Assembly (NCBI GenBank): GCA_016721905.1
Contig: JADKHH010000037.1
Coordinates: forward strand, 55,492-119,491
Length of the DNA stretch: 64,000 nucleotides
Reading direction: 5' to 3'
DNA from: Candidatus Opimibacter skivensis
Lineage (GTDB): Bacteria > Bacteroidota > Bacteroidia > Chitinophagales > Saprospiraceae
A program made the translations under genes and the position numbers. The number at the start of each line of letters is the position of its first letter. Positions within the stretch are counted from its first letter, which is position 1. This document shows positions 45,681 to 54,829 of this stretch, piece by piece. The notes under the pieces are model-generated. The model saw only the letters and a list, made by a program, of their open reading frames with translations. It made no database searches and was not told where the DNA came from.

Positions 45681-48404
45681 TTATTGAACATGGATTTTTA
45701 CGGTGGCTGCATTTGTTTGCATATCCGTATCCGTGATTGTGTAGTTGAAGGTGTCGTCACCCGTAAAACCTGTCATTGGATTATAGGTAAAACTTCCATT
45801 AGGATTGACGGAGACTGTTCCACCCTGTGTGCTTGTCGGATCAAATGCTGTGACATTTAATCCTGGAATGTTGTCGTCAAAGTCGTTTGTCAACAAGCCA
45901 CTGCCGACGAGAACAGTCAGTAGTGTATTCATGGTAGCCGTATAGGCATTATCGACTGCTACAGGTGTTGATTTAAACGAATTGCTCACAAAGGTTACGC
46001 GAGGATCGTTGATGAGGGTCAGTTGTGTTCCCTCATAGTCAGCTGCTTGTGCATTGCTGATCGTTGCCGTCAAACGGATGCGATCATTAGGGTCGGCTTT
46101 TCCTGTTGATCCATTGTCAATAACAATTGCATCCACCAGGGTAGCACCAGGCGCGCAGTTGACTATGGAAACGGCAAATGTGGAGGAAACAGGACATGGG
46201 CCTGGCGTGGTATAGGTTATGGTATAGGGTCCTCCTGCTGTGCTTGCCGACACATCTATGGTCCCTGTCATAGCATTGATGCTGACCTGTACCGGAGCCG
46301 TAAATGTTCCACCCAGGTTACCATAGATGATCGGAGTAGGATCTGTACCTGCTTTGCAATAGCCTGAATCTCCATAGGCGAAGGATGCGTTTCCAGGAGG
46401 ATTGATAGTGTTGATGGTGGTTGAACTGCTTGCTGTCATTCCATTTGCGTCTGTCACCGTGACTGTGTATAAGCCTGCTGTAAGGTTGGTGATATTATAC
46501 GTGCCTCCTGGCGCTGCTATCTCAATACCAGCTGGGTTACCGCTTGAAGGTCCGCTCCAACTTACATTATATCCCGGTGTACCGCTGTTGGCTGTCACCA
46601 GTATGCTTCCGTTATTGCCTCCGGAACAAGTGACATGGGTAGGAGCCAGCATGATCGTTGGAGAAGGGCAGTAACTATTACTTCCTGGCACACTGACATT
46701 GTCAATGGTCATAGATTCGTTATTCGCATTGAATTGACCGCATATCTGGATCTGGAGATAAGAGCCTGTCAGGCCTGTTTGGGTGACTAGCTGACTCCCA
46801 TTTTGATCCAATCCACTGTTGTATTGAATGGTACCGGCTCCACCGCCAACGATATTGGGAATTGTAACATAGCTTCCACCATCAATACTGTATTTGATGT
46901 TGATATATTCGTCAGCTTGGACGTCGAAACCTGTCCAGGCAAGGTTTACAGAAAATTGTGTCGCCGTATTCCTACCAATCACAGGGCTTGTCCAGCAAAC
47001 ATCCTGGTCAAAATCTTCACCGACTAAAACACCACCACTTGTTCTGAAAAAATCCTCCGAATCACGACCGAATGTCACAGGAGGCTGTGAAGCCCATGCA
47101 CTCATAGTCCAATTGACCGCAGAAAAATCGTCAACAAAATTTGGCAGGTAACCTTTATTGTCTACATTGAATTGCTCGAGATAAGCGACAGATGGTTGGG
47201 TGCCTATGGTTGCATTTGTTGTGCTTGAGCAACCGCTTGCGTCTGTCACGGTCACAACATAGCTCCCAACACCGACACCGATCAAATCCTGCGCATCATT
47301 ATCGGGAGATTCAGCGCCATCGTTATTCCAATCGTACGTATAGCCTGGTACGCCACCACTTACGATCAGGTCTACTTCTCCATCCATGGTACCACCACAG
47401 CTTGTGTTCAATACCTGAGTGGAGAGCGATAGAGCAGGAGCATTCGTAATTGTTGCACTTGTGGTAGCCGAGCAACCTGCTGCATCCGTCACGGTGACGG
47501 TGTAGGTACCAACAGCCAGGCCACTTAAATCTTGCGGATCATTGTCAGGATTTTCAGGTCCATCATTGCTCCAGTCATATGTGTAGGGCGGAGTGCCGGC
47601 TGATACGGTAAGGTTTATGGCACCGGAATTGGGATTACTGCAGCCTACTTGTGTCACCAAAGTACTCAGTACAGGGGCGGCACATCCGATGGTTACACCT
47701 GCTTGTGGGACACTCACATTGTCTATGTGTACAAGCTCGGGATTCGCGTTCGTAAAAACACATACCCTGATTTTCAGTGTTGTACCCGATATACCTCCTT
47801 GCGCTACCGTCCCCATGCCTGTTGCCGGAGGAGTGCTGCCGAAAGGATAGGATATTGTTGCACAAGCATTGCCTCCAAACTGATTGGGCACCATAGTGTA
47901 TGCGCCGCCGTTCACACTGTAGGACACTCTGATGTAATCGGTTAAACAGTTATTGGCCGCAACATCCGAGTCAAAACCATTCCAAACTAAGTCAACAGCA
48001 AGCGAAACTGTTCCCGCTGCGCTGATATTCATGAGCGGACTTTCCCAGCAAACTTCCTGGTCAAGGTCAACGGACTCCATCACTCCAGCGGCCGTGGTCT
48101 GGAAATAATCAATTGGATCACGAAGATCCGTAGTTGGATTAGGTGGGCTGATTTGGCAAGTGCCGGTGGGATCCCATGGCGTCAATGTCCAATTCACAGA
48201 ATTGAGATCATTGGCGCAATTGAGCAGGTAGCCTTTGTTCGGTGTTGAAAAGGTTTCCAGATATTGGGCTGAAGTGATCAACGGCATGGCCACGACCACT
48301 ACGAAAGCAATAGCACTAACCCACCTTTTTTTAGATATGTCCGAAACCCCGGTGTCCTTCAATAGGCTTTTTGTTGAAAATATATTTGTCATGTCTTGCT
48401 CCAT
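45681..48404 (-). CDS. Large secreted protein with SprB repeats and a cadherin-like C-terminal module
   Basis: The 907-residue protein has a basic leader and signal segment (KRWVSAIAFVVVVAMPLITSAQ at about residues 26-47). Two beta-sandwich domains start YLETFSTPNKGYLLNC and YLEQFNVDNKGYLPNF (about 48-230 and 405-590). Between and after them are SprB-type repeats (GTPPYTYDWSNDGPENPDND...GTYTVTVTDAAGC), three in all. The C-terminus has an IVIDNGSTGKADPNDRIRLT module followed by a cadherin-like domain (SGLLTNDFDDNIPGLNVTAF ... DDTFNYTITD), then stops without a Por sorting domain. The same final module opens the protein at 48727-51728. It lies between two other surface-protein genes, 60 bp upstream of the giant one. 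Confidence 0.75.
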   Translation of the reverse strand: MEQDMTNIFSTKSLLKDTGVSDISKKRWVSAIAFVVVVAMPLITSAQYLETFSTPNKGYLLNCANDLNSVNWTLTPWDPTGTCQISPPNPTTDLRDPIDYFQTTAAGVMESVDLDQEVCWESPLMNISAAGTVSLAVDLVWNGFDSDVAANNCLTDYIRVSYSVNGGAYTMVPNQFGGNACATISYPFGSTPPATGMGTVAQGGISGTTLKIRVCVFTNANPELVHIDNVSVPQAGVTIGCAAPVLSTLVTQVGCSNPNSGAINLTVSAGTPPYTYDWSNDGPENPDNDPQDLSGLAVGTYTVTVTDAAGCSATTSATITNAPALSLSTQVLNTSCGGTMDGEVDLIVSGGVPGYTYDWNNDGAESPDNDAQDLIGVGVGSYVVTVTDASGCSSTTNATIGTQPSVAYLEQFNVDNKGYLPNFVDDFSAVNWTMSAWASQPPVTFGRDSEDFFRTSGGVLVGEDFDQDVCWTSPVIGRNTATQFSVNLAWTGFDVQADEYINIKYSIDGGSYVTIPNIVGGGAGTIQYNSGLDQNGSQLVTQTGLTGSYLQIQICGQFNANNESMTIDNVSVPGSNSYCPSPTIMLAPTHVTCSGGNNGSILVTANSGTPGYNVSWSGPSSGNPAGIEIAAPGGTYNITNLTAGLYTVTVTDANGMTASSSTTINTINPPGNASFAYGDSGYCKAGTDPTPIIYGNLGGTFTAPVQVSINAMTGTIDVSASTAGGPYTITYTTPGPCPVSSTFAVSIVNCAPGATLVDAIVIDNGSTGKADPNDRIRLTATISNAQAADYEGTQLTLINDPRVTFVSNSFKSTPVAVDNAYTATMNTLLTVLVGSGLLTNDFDDNIPGLNVTAFDPTSTQGGTVSVNPNGSFTYNPMTGFTGDDTFNYTITDTDMQTNAATVKIHVQ

Positions 48405-48726
48405 TTAGATGGGTTCTTTAAAAAATTGATGATGCATTTGTTTTATTCATTAATGGCTGCTATTGATTCAATATTTTCTCATTTAAATATGGTTATCAGA
48501 ATTTATTAGCGAATTTGTTCTTACCGAAAAAAACTTGTGATGCTAGTTGATGTTTGCTCATATGTATTAGTGATTAATCTGATTAATGCTCCCTTTCTTC
48601 TCGAAGGAGCACCTTTCACCCGAAAGGTAAAATCAACCGATATGCCATCGATGCTCTCCATACAGACTCTCGCGCTGCATTCATTGTATTGCTTCTGTTT
48701 TAATCGATACATAACTTATTCAATAT
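48405..48726. other. Gene-free stretch between surface-protein genes
   Basis: I see no gene worth supporting in these 322 bases. A short hairpin GCTCC...GGAGC near 48588-48611 could be a weak terminator or processing site between the two large genes. Confidence 0.5.
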
Positions 48727-51700
48727 TTACGGAAGTGGATTAGTCGGCAGTGGACAAGAAGCAATTCCTTGAATCGTTCCACCAGCATTTTCAAATTGAA
48801 CGACGGGTGAACCTGTGTTCCCATTATTAGTCCATGTGGTCACTACATCAGTCACAAAATTGACAATTCTGACCCCTGTCGGGCTAAAAAGCACGCACTC
48901 GTGCCGCACGTGCCCATATTCCTGTTACGGTGTTATTATTAAAATTCAGACATAGTAGTTTGGTCCCGCCCAGCGTTGGATTTACAAAAGCATTGATACC
49001 TTCCAAGGGTATACCTGACGTACCGGCAGCGTTAATCATATTATTATTGATTGTGGCATTGATGAGCGCAGCACTCGCACCTTGCACACTTATATTGAGC
49101 CCGTCGGTACCGTTGTTCAACATGAGGGAATTGTTCTCGATCAGCACGGTAGCCACAGAGGAGGTGCCATCGGAAAGCACCCGCACACAATTAAATACAG
49201 ATCCTCCGGGAGAAGCCGTACTGAAACGCATATCCGGGTTATCCTTGATGCGCCCTTGCACCTGGGCGGTCTCTCCAGCAGCTATTGTGATCACATTTTC
49301 ATCCTGAGAATACAATTTGACGTTGTTCATAATATTAAAATTGCCGGTCGATGCGCCATTGCAGCTGATGTGGATTCCCGAACTAGGGCCGCCCTGGTTA
49401 TCCATTGTGATTCCTGTTATATCCAATTTAGCCAATTGGGAATTGCCCAGGGTAACCGGATTGATCTGGTGGGTCCTGGATCGCAGAAAACTGGAATTCT
49501 CAATGTCGAAAGAGGCTATAGCACTACCATCCAGATAAATCTGCAGGTTATCAGTAGCTATCGTAGAGCCGGACGAACGCGTATCATCAAATACGCAAGC
49601 ACTGCTGATATTCACGGTCGTATTCCCCGATGTCTGGGTAATGTAAAAATTTCGTAATCCACCCCTCTGGAAAGTCGAGCCGGTTATGTTATTGGTTCCG
49701 GTGAGGTTCAATGCTTGTACGCAGGAACTGTTGTGATCTACCGTAGATTGGATGGATGGATTTAAACCACAGTCCTCGATTATTACATTACTCAGGTTGA
49801 AGTTACGGGAGCCTCTTATGTCGATCCCGTCGTCGCCGGCATTCTCGATTAATCCACCATTGATAGAAAATGCGGTACCCGTAAACGCAGAAATATAGAT
49901 GGCATCACCATCGCCATTGTTGTCGCCGGGTGTTGAAACATTTGTAAAGGTCTCGAATCCGCCGGCGCTATTCATATTGACATTGGCCTGGGCAAACGAG
50001 ATACTTCCTGAACAACTAGTACTCCGTATGGCAGGTACCGTCACGCTGTTAGGATTAGCAATCGTTGTATTACCAAAAGCCACAGTACTACTTGTCACAC
50101 TATTCATGACAAGGCAATTACTACGGCGACTTGTTATACTGACAACCCCTGCGGTACTAATGTTGTATGTGCCTGCTGACACATTTTCCATTAAAATGCC
50201 ATTTGTAGAACCGGTAGCCATGCCTAGATTAGTTGCTCCGTTAATCGTCAGACCCGTCCCACCTACATTGTCCAATCGAATACCATAGGCGGGAGTATTG
50301 ACAGTGGTGACCGTATTAAATTTCAGGTCGATTGTTGTGTTGCCTGTGGTACGCGTCAGATCGATAGCTGCACCAGCAGTTGCACTGAGGCTTCCTGTGT
50401 TATTCGTTATACTAATGCTTCCAGTATGCTCTGTTCCTATTAGAGCAGAACCATTAGATGTAGTGATACCGAGACTGGTGAAAGTCACATTTCCACTACT
50501 GCTCGCCAACGAAACCCCCGTACCGGCTCCGCTTTTACTGACGGTTGTAGCACCAAGTGTTAAAGTGTTCGAAGCACTTTGCATCATGATTCCCGTACTA
50601 CTCGGATTGGTTATGGATACCGCTCCCGCCGTGAAAGAACCGCTGGTACTGGCGAGATGGATCCCATTGGCGCCACCTGTTGTGGTCAATGGACCCAATG
50701 TAACGGTCAGCGCACCACCATTATCGGCACGGAAACCGCCGCCAGTAGTATTGATGTTTACTTCGCTAATAGTCAAGGTGCCTACGGTACCGTTGTCGTC
50801 GATAGCGAAGTCGGAACAATTCCCAAGGTTTAACCCGCGGACATTATTTCCGGAGGCCAATTGAATGCCATCGCCCGCAGGGTTGGTGATAACAGGTCGC
50901 ACGCCGTTGATGTTTGGCAGGGTATTGCTGTTGGGCGCCATCGTGAATGGCAACACACCCGAAAGGTTAGCTGCACCAGTATGGCCTTCACCAAAAAGTC
51001 GTTCGTTGTTTTGCAGGGCAATGCCGCCGCTATAGTTTGTGCCGGTTTCTTCGATATAGATCACATCACCCGCCGCAGTAGAAGCCTGTATTAAAATCCC
51101 CTAAAGTTTTGAATGGAGTGGCAAGTGTACCATTGCCTCCACTTCCACCACCGGTATTGTCAATAAACCAAATCAAATTTGAAACGGTAATTGTGACAAG
51201 ACCTAAATCAGTTGCCGGAACTCCGCCACCGACGCCATTGGCATCATTGAGTGTATAGTTGTAAGTATCATTTCCTACAAATCCTGCCGGAGGCGTATAC
51301 ATAAAACTGCCATCTGCGCTGATCATGATGGAGCCGCCCTGTGTAGTAGCAAAGGTGCCGGCTGTAATTGTTAAGCCTGGAATGTTGTCATCAAAATCAT
51401 TAGCCTTCAACCCCGAAGCGGGTGGTACTGTGATGCCCACATTGCCTGTACTGGTATAGCTATCCGGCAATGCCAATGGAGAAGACCTGAATGTACCTGG
51501 CACAAAAGTAGTCCTGGGATCCGGTACAATATTGAATTGCGTTCCCGTAGCGCCAGTCGTCCCTGTATTCTGAATGGTCACCTTATACCGGATGCGGTCA
51601 TTTGGATCTGCTTTGCCTGTGGCGCCATTGTCGATAATGATTTCATCGGTCTGCGGAGGGGGAGGAATGGTCGGTTGAGCCTGAAGTAGGTTATAGCCTA

Positions 51701-51728
51701 ACAGGAAGAAAAAGAGATAAAATCTCAT
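48727..51728 (-). CDS. Secreted right-handed beta-helix protein, broken by two 1-nt insertions
   Basis: The intact reading is about 1000 residues from the ATG at 51728 (signal peptide MRFYLFFFLLGYNLLQAQ). Residues ~25-190 are an IDNGATGKADPNDRIRYKVT module plus cadherin-like domain, homologous to the end of the previous protein. The linker LIWFIDNTGGGSGGNGTLAT leads into a long parallel beta-helix of short repeats (G.T.I...N.....G, with FSINGGLIENAGDDGIDIRG). The frame breaks at CC 51085-51086 (one extra C) and at the A5 run 48886-48890 (one extra A); in both cases removing one base restores a continuous sequence. No Por sorting domain is seen at the end (CPLPTNPLP), so export is either by another route or with a partner. 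Probably a surface fibre or polysaccharide-binding protein. Confidence 0.75.
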
Positions 51729-51910
51729 TTGCTACTAAATTTTTTAATTGATGATATTTGGTTTTTGAGTTATAGCAAGAGGTTATGTGAGAGGCCACAT
51801 AATCATTTCTTGAAAGAATTCATCTTAAAGGTATATCAATTTCTGACATTTACCTGTAGCATGAATATTCCGAATATGTTAAAATTTTTCAGGCCTTTAC
51901 TGAAATTTTA

Positions 51911-52030
51911 CAATGAGAGAGTGAGAACGTGAGAGAGTGAGAACGTGAGAGAGTGAGAACGTGAGAGAGAGTGAGAGAGAGAGAGAGAGTGAGAGAGTGA
52001 GAGAGAGAGAGAGAGTGAGAGAGTGAGAGG
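51911..52030. repeat. GAGAGTGA-type purine tandem array
   Basis: About 120 bases of GAGAGTGA octamers, the 5' part as 16-bp units (AGTGAGAACGTGAGAG). One strand is nearly all purine. The rest of the 556-bp gap (51729-52284) holds no gene. Confidence 0.85.
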
Positions 52031-52087
52031 GATAGTAGAAATTAATAATTCTAAACTTTCCCATTTGCATAATCCTTCAAACTTCAT

Positions 52088-52163
52088 AATGAAGACTGCC
52101 GACTGAGGACTGCTAACTGTAGACTGGAGACTGCGGACTGGAGACTGTGGACTGCCGACTGAT
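52088..52163. repeat. ACTGNNG heptamer array
   Basis: Ten in-phase heptamers of the pattern ACTGNNN (ACTGCCG, ACTGAGG, ACTGCTA, ACTGTAG, ACTGGAG and so on). They lead directly into the CATGAGC hairpin element. Confidence 0.9.
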
Positions 52164-52239
52164 CATGAGCGTCCCACGACTTGAAAGTCGGGGCAATTCA
52201 ATTTGCCTGGCTTGAAAAGCCAGGTTTTTGCGCTCATGA
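52163..52239. repeat. CATGAGC-framed double hairpin element, copy 2
   Basis: TCATGAGC...GCTCATGA frame two hairpins, CGACTT-ga-AAGTCG and CCTGGCTT-gaa-AAGCCAGG followed by T5. The layout, linker GGCAATTCAATT and loop match the copy at 25391-25461. In the first stem a G-C pair of one copy is an A-T pair in the other, so pairing is kept. Confidence 0.85.
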
Positions 52240-52253
52240 ACACGTAGCCATTG

Positions 52254-52290
52254 AACTGCCGACTGAAGACTGCCAACTGAAGACTCAGTT
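52254..52290. repeat. ACTGNNG heptamers up to the apaG stop
   Basis: Four more heptamers of the ACTGNNN pattern run into the TGA stop codon of apaG (52285-52287). Confidence 0.75.
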
Positions 52291-52671
52291 TAACAAATCC
52301 GGCACCACTAGATTAAACGCCGGTATATCTACATTGAAGGCCTCGCCTGTATCCAGTCTGATCATCGTATAATATCCTGACATCCTTCCTAAGGGAAAAG
52401 CGAGTACGCAAAAACTACTGTAGGAGTGAAAGCCCTCTGGTTCTATCAAGGGTTGTTCGCCGACGACGCCGGGACCATCAACCACTTTCTTTGAGCCATC
52501 TCCCTCGGTGATATCCCAGTGGCGCGAGATCAGCTGCACAGGATATTCATTATAGTTTTTAATGTGGATGGTATAGACGTGCAGATATTGTGACCTGTGT
52601 GGAAACGATTGTCCGGGCCGGAAATCACTTTCCACTCCGATGCGTATCCCATGTGTCGTCAATGCCTGCAT
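52285..52671 (-). CDS. apaG: ApaG domain protein
   Basis: The 128-residue protein (ATG at 52671) is a full-length ApaG: it starts MQALTTHGIRIGVESDFRPG, contains HVYTIHIKNYNEYPVQLISR followed by HWDITEGDG, then GVVGEQPLIEPEGFHSYSSF and ends VDIPAFNLVVPDLLN. The fold is a fibronectin-III-like beta-sandwich; the family is linked to Co2+/Mg2+ resistance in enterobacteria but its molecular role is not settled. It is the last gene of the yicC-gmk-apaG operon, 4 bp after gmk. The stop codon starts a heptamer array. Confidence 0.9.
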   Translation of the reverse strand: MQALTTHGIRIGVESDFRPGQSFPHRSQYLHVYTIHIKNYNEYPVQLISRHWDITEGDGSKKVVDGPGVVGEQPLIEPEGFHSYSSFCVLAFPLGRMSGYYTMIRLDTGEAFNVDIPAFNLVVPDLLN

Positions 52672-52675
52672 GCAG

Positions 52676-53245
52676 CTAAAGTAAAAAATTCCTGACAATG
52701 TCCTCTGCCTGGCACAAGGTATCTTCCAGTACGTCATTGATGAGCACCACATCAAAATGAGATTCGTAGGTCAGCTCCTCTTTTGCTTTCGCCAATCGCT
52801 TCTGTAGGTTTTCTTCCGTTTCTGTACCCCTGGCACGAAGACGCTGTTCCAAAACTTCCATCGAAGGCACTTTCAGAAAAATCGTCAGCGTATCGACGGG
52901 ATAATTGCGCTTGATACTCATTGCACCCTTGACGTCGACATCAAAGACTACATGTTTACCCATCTGATGCAACCGTGAAATTTCAGAACGGAGTGTTCCA
53001 TAGAACTGACCCGGGTACACTTCTTCCCATTCGCCAAAAGCATCATTTTCGATCCAGAGCTTAAAGGTCTCAACCGACAAATAATAATAGTCGACTCCAT
53101 GCACCTCATGCGGTCTGCGCTTTCGGGTAGTACCCGATACGGAAAAGGCTGTTTCGGGAAATGTTTTCAGGATGTGCTTAACAATCGTTGTCTTCCCGGA
53201 ACCACTGGGTGCCGTAAAAACAATGAGCTTGCCTTGATGACTCAT
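52676..53245 (-). CDS. gmk: Guanylate kinase
   Basis: The 189-residue enzyme phosphorylates GMP to GDP with ATP. It has the P-loop TAPSGSGKTTIVKHIL at about residues 11-26, the GMP-binding SGTTRKRRPHEVHGVDYYYL and the lid/core segments FDVDVKGAMSIKRNYPVDTL and RLRARGTETEENLQKRLAKA. Length fits the family. The start ATG at 53245 overlaps the yicC stop by four bases (ATGA), so the two are translationally coupled. Confidence 0.93.
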   Translation of the reverse strand: MSHQGKLIVFTAPSGSGKTTIVKHILKTFPETAFSVSGTTRKRRPHEVHGVDYYYLSVETFKLWIENDAFGEWEEVYPGQFYGTLRSEISRLHQMGKHVVFDVDVKGAMSIKRNYPVDTLTIFLKVPSMEVLEQRLRARGTETEENLQKRLAKAKEELTYESHFDVVLINDVLEDTLCQAEDIVRNFLL

Positions 53246-54120
53246 ACGATATTGGCCAGTTGTTCTTTGATCTTTTCCAATTCGTTTTTCATCCCCACGA
53301 CCAGATGCTGCAGCGGACTCCATTGTGCCTTTGCGCCGAGTGTGTTGATCTCGCGACCAAGTTCCTGTGAGATAAAATTGAGTTGCTTGGATTTCATCTC
53401 CAAATCACCCTTGAGGGTTTCCATAAAGAAAGTGCAGTGCTGCTGAAGCCTTACTTTTTCTTCATTGATGTCCAGGCGATCAAGATAATAGATGACTTCC
53501 TGTTCAAACCGGTTAGGATCGACCTGGTCACCATTCATGTACTCTTCCAGTTTTTGCTTCATGCGGTTGCGTACATAGGCAAATCGCTCCTTGTCATGTG
53601 CTTCGATCTGGTTGCACATATCATGGATCGCTGTGGCGGACTGGTGGAGGTCATTATAGAGACTACGGCCTTCATGTTCCCTGAAGACGATCAGTTGGTC
53701 AATTGATTTATTGACCGCCTCCAGCATAGCATTCCACAGCGCGTCGTCCATGGAGGAGGTAGCCCCGGATTTCAGGATATTGGGGAGCTTGAGTACTTCG
53801 TGGAGGATCTGGTCAGGATTGACTCCGAGTTCGATCGCAATCGAGCTGAGTTGTTTAAAGTGTTTCTTGATGAGTGCCTTGTCATAATCTATATCATCTA
53901 TGCCCAGGTCGCCTTCGAAGGAGATGGTCATTTCAATCTTGCCGCGCTGGGTGCGCTGGAGGACCAGATTACGCAGGTCGATTTCCTTTTCCCCGAGGCT
54001 GACCGGTAGTTTGATCCGGAGATCGGTGATTTTGGAGTTGAGTGACCGGATCTCAGAAAGGACGGTCATATCGTTGTATGCGGCGCTTCCGCGTCCATAC
54101 CCGGTCATGGATTGAATCAT
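53242..54120 (-). CDS. yicC: YicC/YloC family endoribonuclease
   Basis: The 292-residue protein starts MIQSMTGYGRGSA, the near-invariant YicC beginning, and ends GREINTLGAKAQWSPLQHLV followed by VGMKNELEKIKEQLANIV, the equally conserved C-terminus (Glu-rich helices with 'REi.Tl.sKa'). The family are hexameric, Mn-dependent endoribonucleases. Genes yicC and gmk are neighbours in many bacteria, as here. A longer frame to 54168 adds a leader with no family match. Confidence 0.92.
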   Translation of the reverse strand: MIQSMTGYGRGSAAYNDMTVLSEIRSLNSKITDLRIKLPVSLGEKEIDLRNLVLQRTQRGKIEMTISFEGDLGIDDIDYDKALIKKHFKQLSSIAIELGVNPDQILHEVLKLPNILKSGATSSMDDALWNAMLEAVNKSIDQLIVFREHEGRSLYNDLHQSATAIHDMCNQIEAHDKERFAYVRNRMKQKLEEYMNGDQVDPNRFEQEVIYYLDRLDINEEKVRLQQHCTFFMETLKGDLEMKSKQLNFISQELGREINTLGAKAQWSPLQHLVVGMKNELEKIKEQLANIV

Positions 54121-54186
54121 GGGGTAAAGATAATGTTTTAAAGGGGCGAAAGAGGCTGAAGGGCCCAAGGGGCCTAAGAGGCCCTA

Positions 54187-54284
54187 CTGACCCCCTACCC
54201 CCTGAAAGGGGGAGTTAATTATTCTATGATATTTGATGAGTTTAAGTAGCAATCAAGTCCCCCTTTCAGGGGGTAGGGGGTCAG
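54187..54284. repeat. Inverted repeat of a CCCCCTACCCCCTGAAAGGG-type element
   Basis: Arms 54187-54216 and 54255-54284 are 30-bp inverted copies with one mismatch, separated by 38 bp. Sequences of this kind (TGACCCCCTACCCCC...GAAAGGGGGA) are common between genes of many Bacteroidota. No transposase is encoded. Confidence 0.8.
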
Positions 54285-54300
54285 GGAGGTCATTTCCTCC

Positions 54301-54392
54301 TCAGCCCTTCTGCCTTTCCGCCCTTCTGCCTTTTTAGCCTCTTCAGCCCCTTCTGCCTCTTTAGCCCTTCCGCCCTTTTAACCCTTTTCTTA
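54301..54392. repeat. Degenerate octamer array upstream of the HU gene
   Basis: Pyrimidine-rich units of about 8 bp (CAGCCCTT, CTGCCTTT, CCGCCCTT and so on) run for about 90 bases. The 406-bp gap 54121-54527 holds this array and the inverted repeat, with the HU promoter at the right end. Confidence 0.75.
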
Positions 54393-54527
54393 TTGGGATA
54401 CAACACGTTATAAATACATGAGCAAAATAAAAATGTGTAACCCTATGATATATTATCGAAAGTATTTTTAGAACTTTGCCCTCCCGAATTGCCGGAACAT
54501 AGGCATAACTTACTATAAATCAGAGTA

Positions 54528-54821
54528 ATGAGAAAAGCAGATTTAGTCAACATCATTGCCGAGAAAACAGGCGTACCCAAAGTGGACGTCCTTGTAACCA
54601 TGGAGACGTTTTTTTCAGAGATAAAAGCATCTCTGTCAAAAAATGAAAATGTCTATATCCGCGGTTTTGGCTCATTTATTACCAAAAGAAGGGCTAAAAA
54701 AGTGGGCCGACACATCAAAAACAACGTATCTATTGAGATTCCGGCTCATTATATACCTTCTTTCAAACCCGCCAAGGTATTTGTGGATGAGGTGAAAGAC
54801 GGTGTTCCACCTGAGGAATAG
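54528..54821 (+). CDS. HU/IHF-family DNA-binding protein
   Basis: The 97-residue protein shows the HU fold: MRKADLVNIIAEKTGVPKVD (helix 1), a second helix, the beta-arm NVYIRGFGSFITKRRAKKVG, the arm tip region and the C-terminal FKPAKVFVDEV. It lacks the classic RNP at the arm tip; the segment reads KNNVSIEIPAHYIPSF, as in Bacteroidota HU-like variants. It binds and bends DNA without strong sequence preference. It starts a run of same-strand genes (TPR protein, tiny basic protein, RNase G). Confidence 0.9.
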   Translation: MRKADLVNIIAEKTGVPKVDVLVTMETFFSEIKASLSKNENVYIRGFGSFITKRRAKKVGRHIKNNVSIEIPAHYIPSFKPAKVFVDEVKDGVPPEE

Positions 54822-54829
54822 TCATTCGG

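Noticed and set aside
48521..48712. Small minus-strand open frame between two surface-protein genes
   Set aside because: No signal, domain or conservation that I can see; a polar, basic composition and no close coupling with either neighbour.
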